From Phycisphaerae bacterium (GTDB taxonomy: Bacteria; Planctomycetota; Phycisphaerae; Phycisphaerales; SM1A02), in NCBI GenBank assembly GCA_002690755.1, contig NZFT01000012.1, positions 17,472-23,670 on the forward strand: DNA of 6,199 nucleotides, written 5' to 3'. Shown piece by piece: positions 1 to 5,701 of this stretch; positions within the stretch are counted from its first letter, which is position 1; every line of letters starts with the position of its first letter. The position numbers and the translations under genes are program-made. The notes under the pieces were generated by a model. It was given only the letters and a program-made list of their open reading frames with translations. It made no database searches and was not told the DNA's origin.

Positions 1-548
1 TCGTTCGCGGTGCGAAGCCGCTTCTGCCAGTCCTTGGGGGTCGGGATCCGCGTTCGCGGACTTCCTGATCCATGTCGGGCATGCGGCGAGGGCGGGCAGT
101 CGTCGAAGGCCATGATGATGTCGGCGCCGATGGCGTTCTGGACCGCCATCGAAGATTCAGGGCCGAGGTGCACCCGTGATCCGTCGACGAACGACTTGAA
201 GGTCACGCCGTCCTCGTCGATCGCATTGATGTCCGACATCGAGAACGCCTGATACCCCCCCGAGTCCGTGAGGATCGGTCCGTCCCAACGCATGAATCGA
301 TGACTCCCACCGAACCGTTCGAGCAGTTCGGTTCCCGGTCTGAGCATCAGGTGATACGCATTGTTGAGCAGGATCTCCGAACCGGTCTCCCGTACCTGCG
401 ACGGCAGCACGCCCTTCATCGCGGCGGCGGTTGCGACGGGCATGAACGCGGGGGTCTTGAAATCGCCGTGCGGGGTGCTGACGGTCCCGGTTCGCGCCGA
501 ATTCGTCGAACAACGTGACTCGACCTTGAATCGAAGCGGGCCGGTCAA
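1..548 (-). CDS. tgt: Queuine/preQ1 tRNA-ribosyltransferase, N-terminal part (cut by left edge)
   Basis: Swaps guanine-34 in the anticodon of Asp, Asn, His and Tyr tRNAs for the queuosine precursor preQ1; a soluble cytoplasmic TIM-barrel enzyme. The 182 visible residues carry the family's N-terminal landmarks: STPHGDFKTPAFMPVAT (24-40), LLNNAYHLMLRPG (60-72), ILTDSGGYQAFSM (92-104) and IIMAFDDCP (144-152). D95 and D149 line up with the substrate-binding aspartates 102 and 156 of the Zymomonas enzyme. The nucleophilic aspartate and zinc site lie beyond the window. No ATG precedes the conserved core, so I chose TTG at 548, which overlaps the rhomboid TGA stop (TTGA) and has a GAGG ten bases upstream; it is probably translationally coupled as the last visible gene of the minus-strand operon. 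The stretch after CPP (residues 154-182) is about 17 residues longer than usual but stays open and ends in LRTAN, which fits the expected ER(T).RW region. Confidence 0.93.
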   Translation of the reverse strand, partial: MTGPLRFKVESRCSTNSARTGTVSTPHGDFKTPAFMPVATAAAMKGVLPSQVRETGSEILLNNAYHLMLRPGTELLERFGGSHRFMRWDGPILTDSGGYQAFSMSDINAIDEDGVTFKSFVDGSRVHLGPESSMAVQNAIGADIIMAFDDCPPSPHARHGSGSPRTRIPTPKDWQKRLRTAN

Positions 549-1798
549 CGTCGTGACGCCTCGCGAAGCGTCTTCTTCTCCCGCGACGTCAGGCTCTGCA
601 ATCCGTCGGCGTGGATCTTGGCGAGGATTCGATCGATCTCCGCATCCGACACCTTCGAACCACCCGAGGCTCGCACCTTTCCGGCTCGGTAGGCGGCCCC
701 GCTCCGACTCGTCGGGTCGTATCGTCCGAGGAAGTCGAAGAAGCCATGCAGGCTGTGCGGATGACGGATCAGCCAGAAACCGGCGACCGCCCCACCAATG
801 TGGGCCGCCTCGCCGCCTGCGTTGTCGCCCCCGAAGACCACCGAGAAGAGGGCCAGACCGACCAGGCCGTAGGCCATGGTCGAGAGCCGCATCGGAATCA
901 CGAAGAACAGAAGCACCCGCGCATTCGGCATCAGAAACGCCGAGGCGATCACCACCCCGAACACACCCGCGCTCGCCCCCACCAGCGGTAGGCCGGGATC
1001 ATTCACCAGAAGCACCGGGAACGCGCGTCCGGTCAGCTGCAGGGCGGTCCAGCCCGCGAAGTTCAGAAGCAGGTACGCCCCGGCGCCGGCCATGCCGCAG
1101 AGGAGGTAGAAGGCGAGATATCGCTTTCGCCCCAGATACTGCTCGACCATGCTCCCGAAGAAGTACAACCCGATCATGTTGAACAACAGATGGGTCAGGT
1201 TCGCGTGCAGGAACTGAAAACTGATGAAACGCCAGAACTCGAACCCGCGCAGGCCCCAGAATTCGTCGAGTTGAAGGAGCGCTCGCGCGGTCGAGAAGTA
1301 GCCGTACGCCCAGATCGGCCCCTTGATCGCCACTTCCTCGAACAGTTGCACGGTTCCCTTGCGGGTGTCGCCCGCCTCGTCCCGGATCGTGTAGGTCCCG
1401 GTCGCGACCGCGAGGCCCTTCTCGGTCTTTTCGAGAATCGGAAGCGAATAGAAGCCGCGCGGATTCGAAGGCAGTCCTGGGAGTGCGGTGGGCTTTCCGC
1501 CGTCCGGTGCGATGGTGAAGACGGGCCACCGGCGTTCCTCGATCATCGCCAGCGACGGGAGTTGGAGCGCCGTCCGATCGACCGGATCGAGCACCGCGCC
1601 TTCCGGCAGGCCGGGGGCCATCGAACGCAGTGGTGCGATGGTCGCGGGCAGGAACTGATCGAGTACGAAGACCGCGATGCAGATGGTGATCAGCCAGCGG
1701 TTGATCGACCACTGGCGTGGTCCGCCACCGCCACCGCCGGAACGGAATCGCCCCGGCTCGCTGCTCGATCGCGCGTAATCTCGGTCGTAGACGCCCAT
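545..1798 (-). CDS. Rhomboid family intramembrane serine protease
   Basis: A 417-residue polytopic membrane protein that should cleave membrane-protein substrates within or near the bilayer. The active site is complete: GASAGVFG at 274-281 with nucleophile S276, H333 in AAHIGG, and the oxyanion-side H203 and N207 in HANLTHLLFN. After a glycine-rich cytoplasmic start (GGGGGG, 21-26), a first membrane segment lies near 34-50; the rhomboid core follows from about 186 to 345. Between them, residues 52-185 form a loop of roughly 130 residues, much longer than in GlpG. The C-terminus (384-417, SDAEIDRILAKI...GL.SL...A.RR) is a soluble helical tail of a kind seen on other bacterial rhomboids, and it is matched by the tail of the upstream M50-like protein. 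ATG at 1798 is the only start compatible with the upstream in-frame TAG; no clear Shine-Dalgarno is visible. It follows the M50-like stop by 28 bases and overlaps tgt. The substrate is unknown. Confidence 0.93.
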   Translation of the reverse strand: MGVYDRDYARSSSEPGRFRSGGGGGGPRQWSINRWLITICIAVFVLDQFLPATIAPLRSMAPGLPEGAVLDPVDRTALQLPSLAMIEERRWPVFTIAPDGGKPTALPGLPSNPRGFYSLPILEKTEKGLAVATGTYTIRDEAGDTRKGTVQLFEEVAIKGPIWAYGYFSTARALLQLDEFWGLRGFEFWRFISFQFLHANLTHLLFNMIGLYFFGSMVEQYLGRKRYLAFYLLCGMAGAGAYLLLNFAGWTALQLTGRAFPVLLVNDPGLPLVGASAGVFGVVIASAFLMPNARVLLFFVIPMRLSTMAYGLVGLALFSVVFGGDNAGGEAAHIGGAVAGFWLIRHPHSLHGFFDFLGRYDPTSRSGAAYRAGKVRASGGSKVSDAEIDRILAKIHADGLQSLTSREKKTLREASRR

Positions 1799-1826
1799 GG
1801 AACACCGATTCTAACCCGTGAACGGA

Positions 1827-2921
1827 TCAGCGGTCGAGTCCTCCCGGATCGTCCGGTCCGACATCATCGCGACGACGTCGGGTCGCGGCGTCGAGCACTG
1901 CTCTCTCGCTCGCGTCGAGTGATGCGAGCCCCTGGGCGTTGATCTTGGCGAGGATGAGATCCATCTCCGCTTCCGCCGCATCCACCGCCGCGATACGGCG
2001 TTCATCCTCCTCCCGGATGGACGCCGCGTCGGCTTCGGCCGACTGCTGGTCGAGCAGGGCGTCGATTCGCAGGTCGACCACTTCAGGATCGCCGCCGCCC
2101 ACCGCGTCGGCGACCGCTTCGAGGCGCCGATGCTCGTGATGCAGGCAGGCTGCGGAAAGGAGGGCGATGAGGACGATCGCTGCATTGAGACTGAGTACGC
2201 CCACGATTCCGAGACCGACCGCGGTGAACACGCCGACGCGATGCGCGTAGCGACGGGCGCGGGCGTTTCCAACCCGCGGCCGGCACACCGCTTCGAGGAT
2301 CGCCCCGCCCCGGAAGGGTGCCGCCGGGAGCATGTTGGCACCGCTCACCAGAATCGCGGCGACGCCGAACAGGTACAGGGACTCGAGCCACGCGGAGGCC
2401 GCGACCTCGGGAGAATAGATGCCCGTGAACCCGAATGGATCGGGCGAGGGCGTGACCGTGGTTCCGTAGAGGAGCCCCGCCATCGCGGCGACGGCCACCA
2501 CCAGCGTGACGAGCGGGCCGGACGCCGAGACCAGCAGGGCCGATCGCCAGTCGTCCGGCAGCGCGAGCGTCTCCATGCCCCCGAGGGGCTGAAGCACGAT
2601 TTCGGGCATGTCGCCGCCCAGTCGTCGGGCGACGAGCAGGGTCACGTACTCATGGATGAACACGCATCCGCACAGGGACGCGAGGAAGATCGATGCGGGC
2701 AACGGCCCGAGCAGAAAACTCGAATCACCGGCGAACCAACCGGCTCGGAACAGAATGGTCACGACCGTGCCGAGCAGGACCGCGTGCGCCCGCACCACGG
2801 TGCCTCCGAGGCGAAACACCGGAACCGACCAGCTCAGGGGATCTCCGAACCGCGGTGCGGAGGCGAAGTCCCTCCGGCCGTCGCCGGTGGAGCGTCCGTC
2901 GTTCATCTTCATTCCGGCCAT
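1827..2921 (-). CDS. M50/site-2 protease-like membrane protein, probable pseudoprotease
   Basis: A 364-residue protein with about five membrane segments (near 42-62, 73-98, 127-150, 178-198, 230-260), built like a short site-2 protease of the SpoIVFB/FtsH-independent M50 type. Family landmarks are readable but altered: HEYVT at 90-94 stands where HEYGH is expected, so the second zinc histidine is a threonine; ANMLPAAPFRGG at 195-206 replaces the usual N.(L)PA.P.DGG, so the aspartate ligand is an arginine; and ASGPLVT (133-139) has T where the family usually has N. LARR/ARRLGG, PEIVL.PLGG and the overall order are kept, so this is descent with loss of the metal site, not a chance match. The tail (about 317-350) repeats the rhomboid's ILAKI...GL.SL pattern. 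ATG 2921 is preferred because GGAAGG lies six bases upstream; ATG 2912 would instead give an ATGA overlap with the Nudix stop. Likely inactive as a protease; a scaffold or regulatory role is inference. Confidence 0.85.
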   Translation of the reverse strand: MAGMKMNDGRSTGDGRRDFASAPRFGDPLSWSVPVFRLGGTVVRAHAVLLGTVVTILFRAGWFAGDSSFLLGPLPASIFLASLCGCVFIHEYVTLLVARRLGGDMPEIVLQPLGGMETLALPDDWRSALLVSASGPLVTLVVAVAAMAGLLYGTTVTPSPDPFGFTGIYSPEVAASAWLESLYLFGVAAILVSGANMLPAAPFRGGAILEAVCRPRVGNARARRYAHRVGVFTAVGLGIVGVLSLNAAIVLIALLSAACLHHEHRRLEAVADAVGGGDPEVVDLRIDALLDQQSAEADAASIREEDERRIAAVDAAEAEMDLILAKINAQGLASLDASERAVLDAATRRRRDDVGPDDPGGLDR

Positions 2922-3508
2922 GCGACACCTTCCGGCGTTCGGGCGCGAAAAAGGTGCCAGGCGGTGATGCTCTTGCCGTCGTCGAGGCTCCCGTCCCGAA
3001 TCGCGGCGTCGATCGCCGCCGGCGACATCGGAACCACCTCGATCTCCTCGCCTGGCTCGAGCCGTCGCGGAACCGGCTGGAGGTCGGTCGCCACGAACGC
3101 GTGCATGCGTTCGTCACAGAATCCCGGGCTCGTGTAGTACGCGCCGATGGGATCGATCCGTCCGGCCCGACGCCCCACCTCCTCCTCGAGCTCGCGGCCC
3201 GCGGCGAGATCCGGGCGTTCACCGGGCTCGAGCTTTCCGGCGCAGAATTCGAGCAGCATCCGACCCACCGGAAGTCGTCCCACCCGGACCATCAGGATGG
3301 TCCCGTCGGGTTCGATCGGGATGATCGTGACCGCACCCGGATGCCGGACGACATCCTTTCGAATCCGCCGGCCTTCCAACTCGAATTCACGACGCTCGAC
3401 CCGGATCACGGGACCGTCGTGCGTGACCACCGGTTCGCTGTCGATGCCTGCGGGGCTCTCACGGTCCCGGGCTCGAACGTCGTCATTCGTTTCGTGACGC
3501 GTTTGCAT
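2909..3508 (-). CDS. Nudix hydrolase, ADP-ribose pyrophosphatase type
   Basis: A soluble 199-residue hydrolase predicted to split ADP-ribose or a related nucleoside diphosphate sugar into AMP and a sugar phosphate. The Nudix box is complete at residues 91-113: G91, E97, then RELEEEVG at 105-112 with metal-binding E109 and E110. EFCAGKLEPGE before it and YYTSPGFCDERMHAF (124-138) after it are typical of the ADP-ribose branch, with P128 about fifteen residues past the box as expected for that specificity. The open frame extends up to 3595, but I start at ATG 3508 because AGGAG sits six bases upstream and the longer forms would run into the divergent ABC gene; an ATG at 3538 is the other option. 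It is the first gene of the minus-strand cluster and overlaps the M50-like gene by 13 bases. Substrate cannot be fixed from sequence alone; a metabolic link to its membrane-protease neighbours is not evident. Confidence 0.92.
   Translation of the reverse strand: MQTRHETNDDVRARDRESPAGIDSEPVVTHDGPVIRVERREFELEGRRIRKDVVRHPGAVTIIPIEPDGTILMVRVGRLPVGRMLLEFCAGKLEPGERPDLAAGRELEEEVGRRAGRIDPIGAYYTSPGFCDERMHAFVATDLQPVPRRLEPGEEIEVVPMSPAAIDAAIRDGSLDDGKSITAWHLFRARTPEGVAWPE
2928..2933 (-). promoter_or_regulatory. Ribosome binding site deciding the M50-like start
   Basis: GGAAGG on the minus strand lies six bases before ATG 2921, inside the end of the Nudix gene. It supports this start over ATG 2912, which is placed as an ATGA overlap but has a poorer upstream sequence. 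Confidence 0.65.
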
Positions 3509-3536
3509 CTGGCGCTCCTGTGGAGATGATACGTCC
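3509..3536. promoter_or_regulatory. 28-base divergent intergenic region, Nudix operon / Mla-type operon
   Basis: The two start codons (3508 minus, 3537 plus) face away from each other across 28 bases. The gap already holds both ribosome sites: AGGAG (3515-3519) for the minus gene and GGAG (3522-3525, eleven bases before ATG) for the plus gene. There is room for little more than a -10 element; TATCAT on the minus strand (3526-3531) resembles one, without a convincing -35. Any full promoter must reach into the coding sequence of the opposite gene, so the two operons may be mutually affected. Promoter assignment is tentative. Confidence 0.45.
3515..3519 (-). promoter_or_regulatory. Ribosome binding site deciding the Nudix start
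   Basis: Reading the minus strand, AGGAG is followed by six bases and then ATG at 3508. This is the best Shine-Dalgarno in the neighbourhood and favours the 199-residue form over the longer in-frame starts at 3538 and 3595. Confidence 0.75.
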
Positions 3537-4364
3537 ATGCCTTCCGATTCAGAGGAAACAAATCCGCCGATCGTGTCCCTTCGCGGCATCAACAAACGCT
3601 TCGACGGGCGTCCGGTGCTTCAGGGGCTCGATCTGGAGGTCGAAACCGGACGTTCCCTCGTGATCATGGGGCCGAGCGGATGCGGAAAAAGCGTCCTCCT
3701 GAAGCACATCGTCGGGTTGCTCCGCCCGGATTCGGGGGAAGTACGTTTCCACGGTCAACGCATCGATGCGATGAACGAGCGTGGGTTCCGTCCCATCCGG
3801 CGACGAATCGGTTTCCTCTTCCAGGGCGCCGCGCTCTTCGATTCGATGACGGTTCGAGAGAATGTCGCCTTCCCCCTCCTCGAGACCGGACAGGCCGGAC
3901 CGGACCTCGAGCAGCGCGTCCGCGAGACCCTGGACCGGGTCGGCCTCGCGGATACCCTCGACAAGATGCCCTCGGAACTCTCCGGCGGGATGCGGAAACG
4001 CGTGGGGCTCGCCCGAGCGATCGTGCTCGAGCCCGAGATGGTGTTGTACGACGAGCCGACCACGGGCCTCGATCCCATCCGGGGCAATGTGATCAATGAT
4101 CTGATCGTCCGGCTTCAGCGCGATCTCAACATCACCAGCGTCGTCGTGACGCACGACCTCGACTCCGCCTTCCAGGTGGCGGACCGGATGGTGCTTCTCC
4201 ACGAGGGACGCGTCCGGATGGACGGTACCCCGGACGTGCTCCGTCACACCAGCGACCCGGTCGTCCGGGCCTTTCTCGAGGGCCGTGAGGTGAGCGACGG
4301 ATCGATCGACGATCCCGGGATCGGCGCGCACACATCCGAAGAACCTGAGACACTGCGCCCATGA
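3537..4364 (+). CDS. MlaF-like ABC transporter ATP-binding protein
   Basis: A 275-residue cytoplasmic ATPase expected to drive a phospholipid (Mla/MCE type) transporter. All nucleotide-binding motifs are present: Walker A GPSGCGKS at 45-52, Q-loop Q96 in FLFQGAALFDSMTV, signature LSGGM at 148-152, Walker B VLYDEP at 169-174 with catalytic E173, D-loop GLDP and switch H206. The FQ.(A)ALFDS.TV.ENV.FPL stretch and LSGGM.KRV.LARA(I) are characteristic of the MlaF/Ttg2A/TGD3 branch rather than of amino-acid or drug ATPases, and the ATGA overlap with an MCE gene confirms the assignment. The last 25 residues are acidic and unconserved in look. ATG 3537 has GGAG eleven bases upstream and sits just before the conserved core. 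No permease gene is next to it, although MlaE-type genes commonly neighbour mlaF; the permease is presumably encoded elsewhere. Confidence 0.94.
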   Translation: MPSDSEETNPPIVSLRGINKRFDGRPVLQGLDLEVETGRSLVIMGPSGCGKSVLLKHIVGLLRPDSGEVRFHGQRIDAMNERGFRPIRRRIGFLFQGAALFDSMTVRENVAFPLLETGQAGPDLEQRVRETLDRVGLADTLDKMPSELSGGMRKRVGLARAIVLEPEMVLYDEPTTGLDPIRGNVINDLIVRLQRDLNITSVVVTHDLDSAFQVADRMVLLHEGRVRMDGTPDVLRHTSDPVVRAFLEGREVSDGSIDDPGIGAHTSEEPETLRP

Positions 4365-5365
4365 AGGATCGGTACAGAGACGCCATCATCGGCCTGGCGG
4401 CCATCGCCGGGGTCGCGGCATGCGTGACGATGCTGCTCGCATTCGGCTCCCTGCGGGAGATGACGCTGGACTCCTATGAGATCACCGTTCGTCTCAACCG
4501 GGCGGGCGGGCTGCGTTACGGCAGCCAGGTGACCCTCGACGGGGTTCCGGTCGGCGTCGTGGAAGACGTGTCCCTGCAGATGGACTCGCGGCGACCGGTC
4601 CGACTGGAGTGCCGACTGGACGAGTGGGTCCGGATTCCGGTCGATCATCTGGTGCAGGTCGAAACGGCACTCATCGGCGGCGGTACCCGGCTGGCCCTGA
4701 TGTCGCTCGATCCCGTCGAGGGACGGGCGGTCTTCGAACCCGCCTCGGTCCCGGTGCTTACGGGCGAGTTCCAATCACTGGATGAGACGCTGGTGAACGC
4801 CCTCGATTCGAAGATGCTTCCGGTGACCGAGAGCTTCCGCGAGGTTGGAACGCTCGCCGGGATCTACGGCGACCTCGGCCAGCGGATCAACGAGATGATG
4901 GAGGCGGACTCGGAGGACGAAGCCGGGCTCGCCGCGTCGGTGGTGCGGATCAATCGGACCCTCGCGGAAGCGGAACGCGCGTTCCAGGCCGCGGGTGACT
5001 GGCTGGCCGATGAACAACTCCAGCAGGACGCCCGCCAGGCGGTGTTCAAGGCCAATCTCTTCATCGAACGAGCGTCGGAAGCCGCGGTCGCCGCGGGCGA
5101 GCTGGCGACCGACCTCGGACGGGAGGCACCCGCCCTGCTCGTCCGCCTCGGCACGACGGCGGATTCCGTCGACCGAACGCTCGAGGAGGTCCGAGGCGTC
5201 ATCAGCCAGATGGGTGAGGGCGAAGGCACGATCGGACGACTGCTGCAGGACCCGGCCCTCTACGAGGACCTCGACGACGCGGCGCGTCGACTCGACGTCA
5301 CGCTCGCGACGCTGCAAAGCCTGATCGAGGCGGTCAAGGCCGAAGGCGTCAAGATCGAGTTCTAG
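4361..5365 (+). CDS. MlaD-like MCE domain lipid-transport protein
   Basis: A 334-residue periplasmic substrate-binding partner of the ATPase, anchored by one N-terminal membrane helix (about 9-28). The MCE domain spans roughly 38-115: F/Y-type strand YEITVRLNRAGGLRYGS, then V.LDGVPVGVVEDV (57-70) and the closing LIGGGTRLAL (104-113). Residues 140-285 are mostly charged, alanine-rich helix, as in MCE proteins that form a tube or needle through the periplasm. Near the end, GEGTIGRLLQDPALYEDL (286-303) is a motif I know from many MCE proteins (G.GT.G.LL.DP.LY). The start codon overlaps the ATPase stop (ATGA), with no strong ribosome site, so coupling is likely. Standard MlaD of E. coli is about 180 residues; this longer form resembles plant TGD2 or chlamydial/actinobacterial-type MCE proteins in layout only. 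The stop is followed after eight bases by a tandem repeat. Confidence 0.92.
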   Translation: MKDRYRDAIIGLAAIAGVAACVTMLLAFGSLREMTLDSYEITVRLNRAGGLRYGSQVTLDGVPVGVVEDVSLQMDSRRPVRLECRLDEWVRIPVDHLVQVETALIGGGTRLALMSLDPVEGRAVFEPASVPVLTGEFQSLDETLVNALDSKMLPVTESFREVGTLAGIYGDLGQRINEMMEADSEDEAGLAASVVRINRTLAEAERAFQAAGDWLADEQLQQDARQAVFKANLFIERASEAAVAAGELATDLGREAPALLVRLGTTADSVDRTLEEVRGVISQMGEGEGTIGRLLQDPALYEDLDDAARRLDVTLATLQSLIEAVKAEGVKIEF

Positions 5366-5373
5366 CCCGCTTC

Positions 5374-5433
5374 GACTCCACCCCGGACTCCACCCCGGAC
5401 TCCACCCCGGACTCCACCCCGGACTCCACCCCG
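5374..5433 (+). repeat. Five perfect tandem copies of a 12-base unit
   Basis: The unit GACTCCACCCCG is repeated five times without a mismatch (5374, 5386, 5398, 5410, 5422). It begins eight bases after the MCE stop codon. The unit is pyrimidine-rich on the plus strand and divisible by three; read on the minus strand it would encode GVES repeats. Perfect identity points to recent slippage and probable copy-number variation among relatives. Confidence 0.97.
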
Positions 5434-5620
5434 CCCCTACCCAGGCCCCGTACCCGGCTCGCCGGACGCCTCGGGATGCTCCGCGGTTTCATCCTCGGGG
5501 GTCGGGGGTGCCCCGGATTCCGGTCCATGGGCCCGTCCGGGCGTTGGTCGATTCGTCGGATTCGGCCCAACTCCTTTGGACCGCGCGGTTCCTCCTCACC
5601 GGACGAAGGGACTCGACCCC

Positions 5621-5661
5621 GAAGATGAAGAACGGGACCACGGCGATTGCCACGGTCCCGT
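5621..5661 (-). terminator. Probable intrinsic terminator of the OmpA-domain gene
   Basis: ACGGGACC (5632-5639) pairs with GGTCCCGT (5654-5661), eight base pairs, with a further GGC/GCC pairing around a GATT tetraloop after a two-base internal mismatch. On the minus strand the stem is followed by TCTTCATCTTC, a T-rich run, about 40 bases past the OmpA-domain stop. On the plus strand the run after the stem is poorer in T, so it acts best for the minus gene but may also stop MCE-operon transcription. Confidence 0.7.
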
Positions 5662-5701
5662 CGTTCGTTCGGTGTCATGCGATTCGTCGAATCGTCTTCG
5701 A

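Larger units (their letters stand above)
5366..5701. other. Intergenic region between the converging MCE and OmpA genes
   Basis: These 336 bases hold no credible gene. The left end carries the 12-base tandem repeat (5374-5433), the right end a hairpin (5632-5661). In between lies a C/G-rich stretch with a weak inverted pair CCCGGA (5513-5518) / TCCGGG (5536-5541) that is not followed by a T run. The open frame across the region on the minus strand starts at TTG 5705 and is Arg/Pro/Gly-rich with GVES repeats, with no domain or ribosome site, so I leave it out. Confidence 0.7.

Noticed and set aside
9..95. Frameshift in tgt after FDDCP
   Set aside because: The other two frames give no better match to the family, while the original frame stays open and ends in a fitting LRTAN; kept as an in-frame insertion.
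361..1182. 273-codon plus-strand open frame
   Set aside because: Antisense to tgt and the rhomboid gene, Arg/Pro/Ser-rich, with no recognisable domain.
2130..3137. 335-codon plus-strand open frame
   Set aside because: It lies antisense to the M50-like and Nudix genes, which have clear family motifs; its translation is Arg/Glu/His-rich without domains. Long antisense frames are expected in GC-rich DNA.
3503..3530. Sigma70-like promoter TTGCAT / GATGAT for the ABC gene
   Set aside because: Only partial matches at 16-base spacing, and it would make the mRNA leaderless despite a ribosome site at 3522-3525; too weak to annotate.
3549..4331. 260-codon minus-strand open frame
   Set aside because: Exact antisense shadow of the ABC ATPase, whose motifs are complete.
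5374..5433. CRISPR-like array
   Set aside because: Units are 12 bases and directly abutting, with no spacers and no cas genes nearby.
5513..5541. Inverted repeat CCCGGA/TCCGGG as terminator of the MCE gene
   Set aside because: Six pairs with a loop of about 17 bases and no following T run on the plus strand; likely chance in GC-rich sequence.
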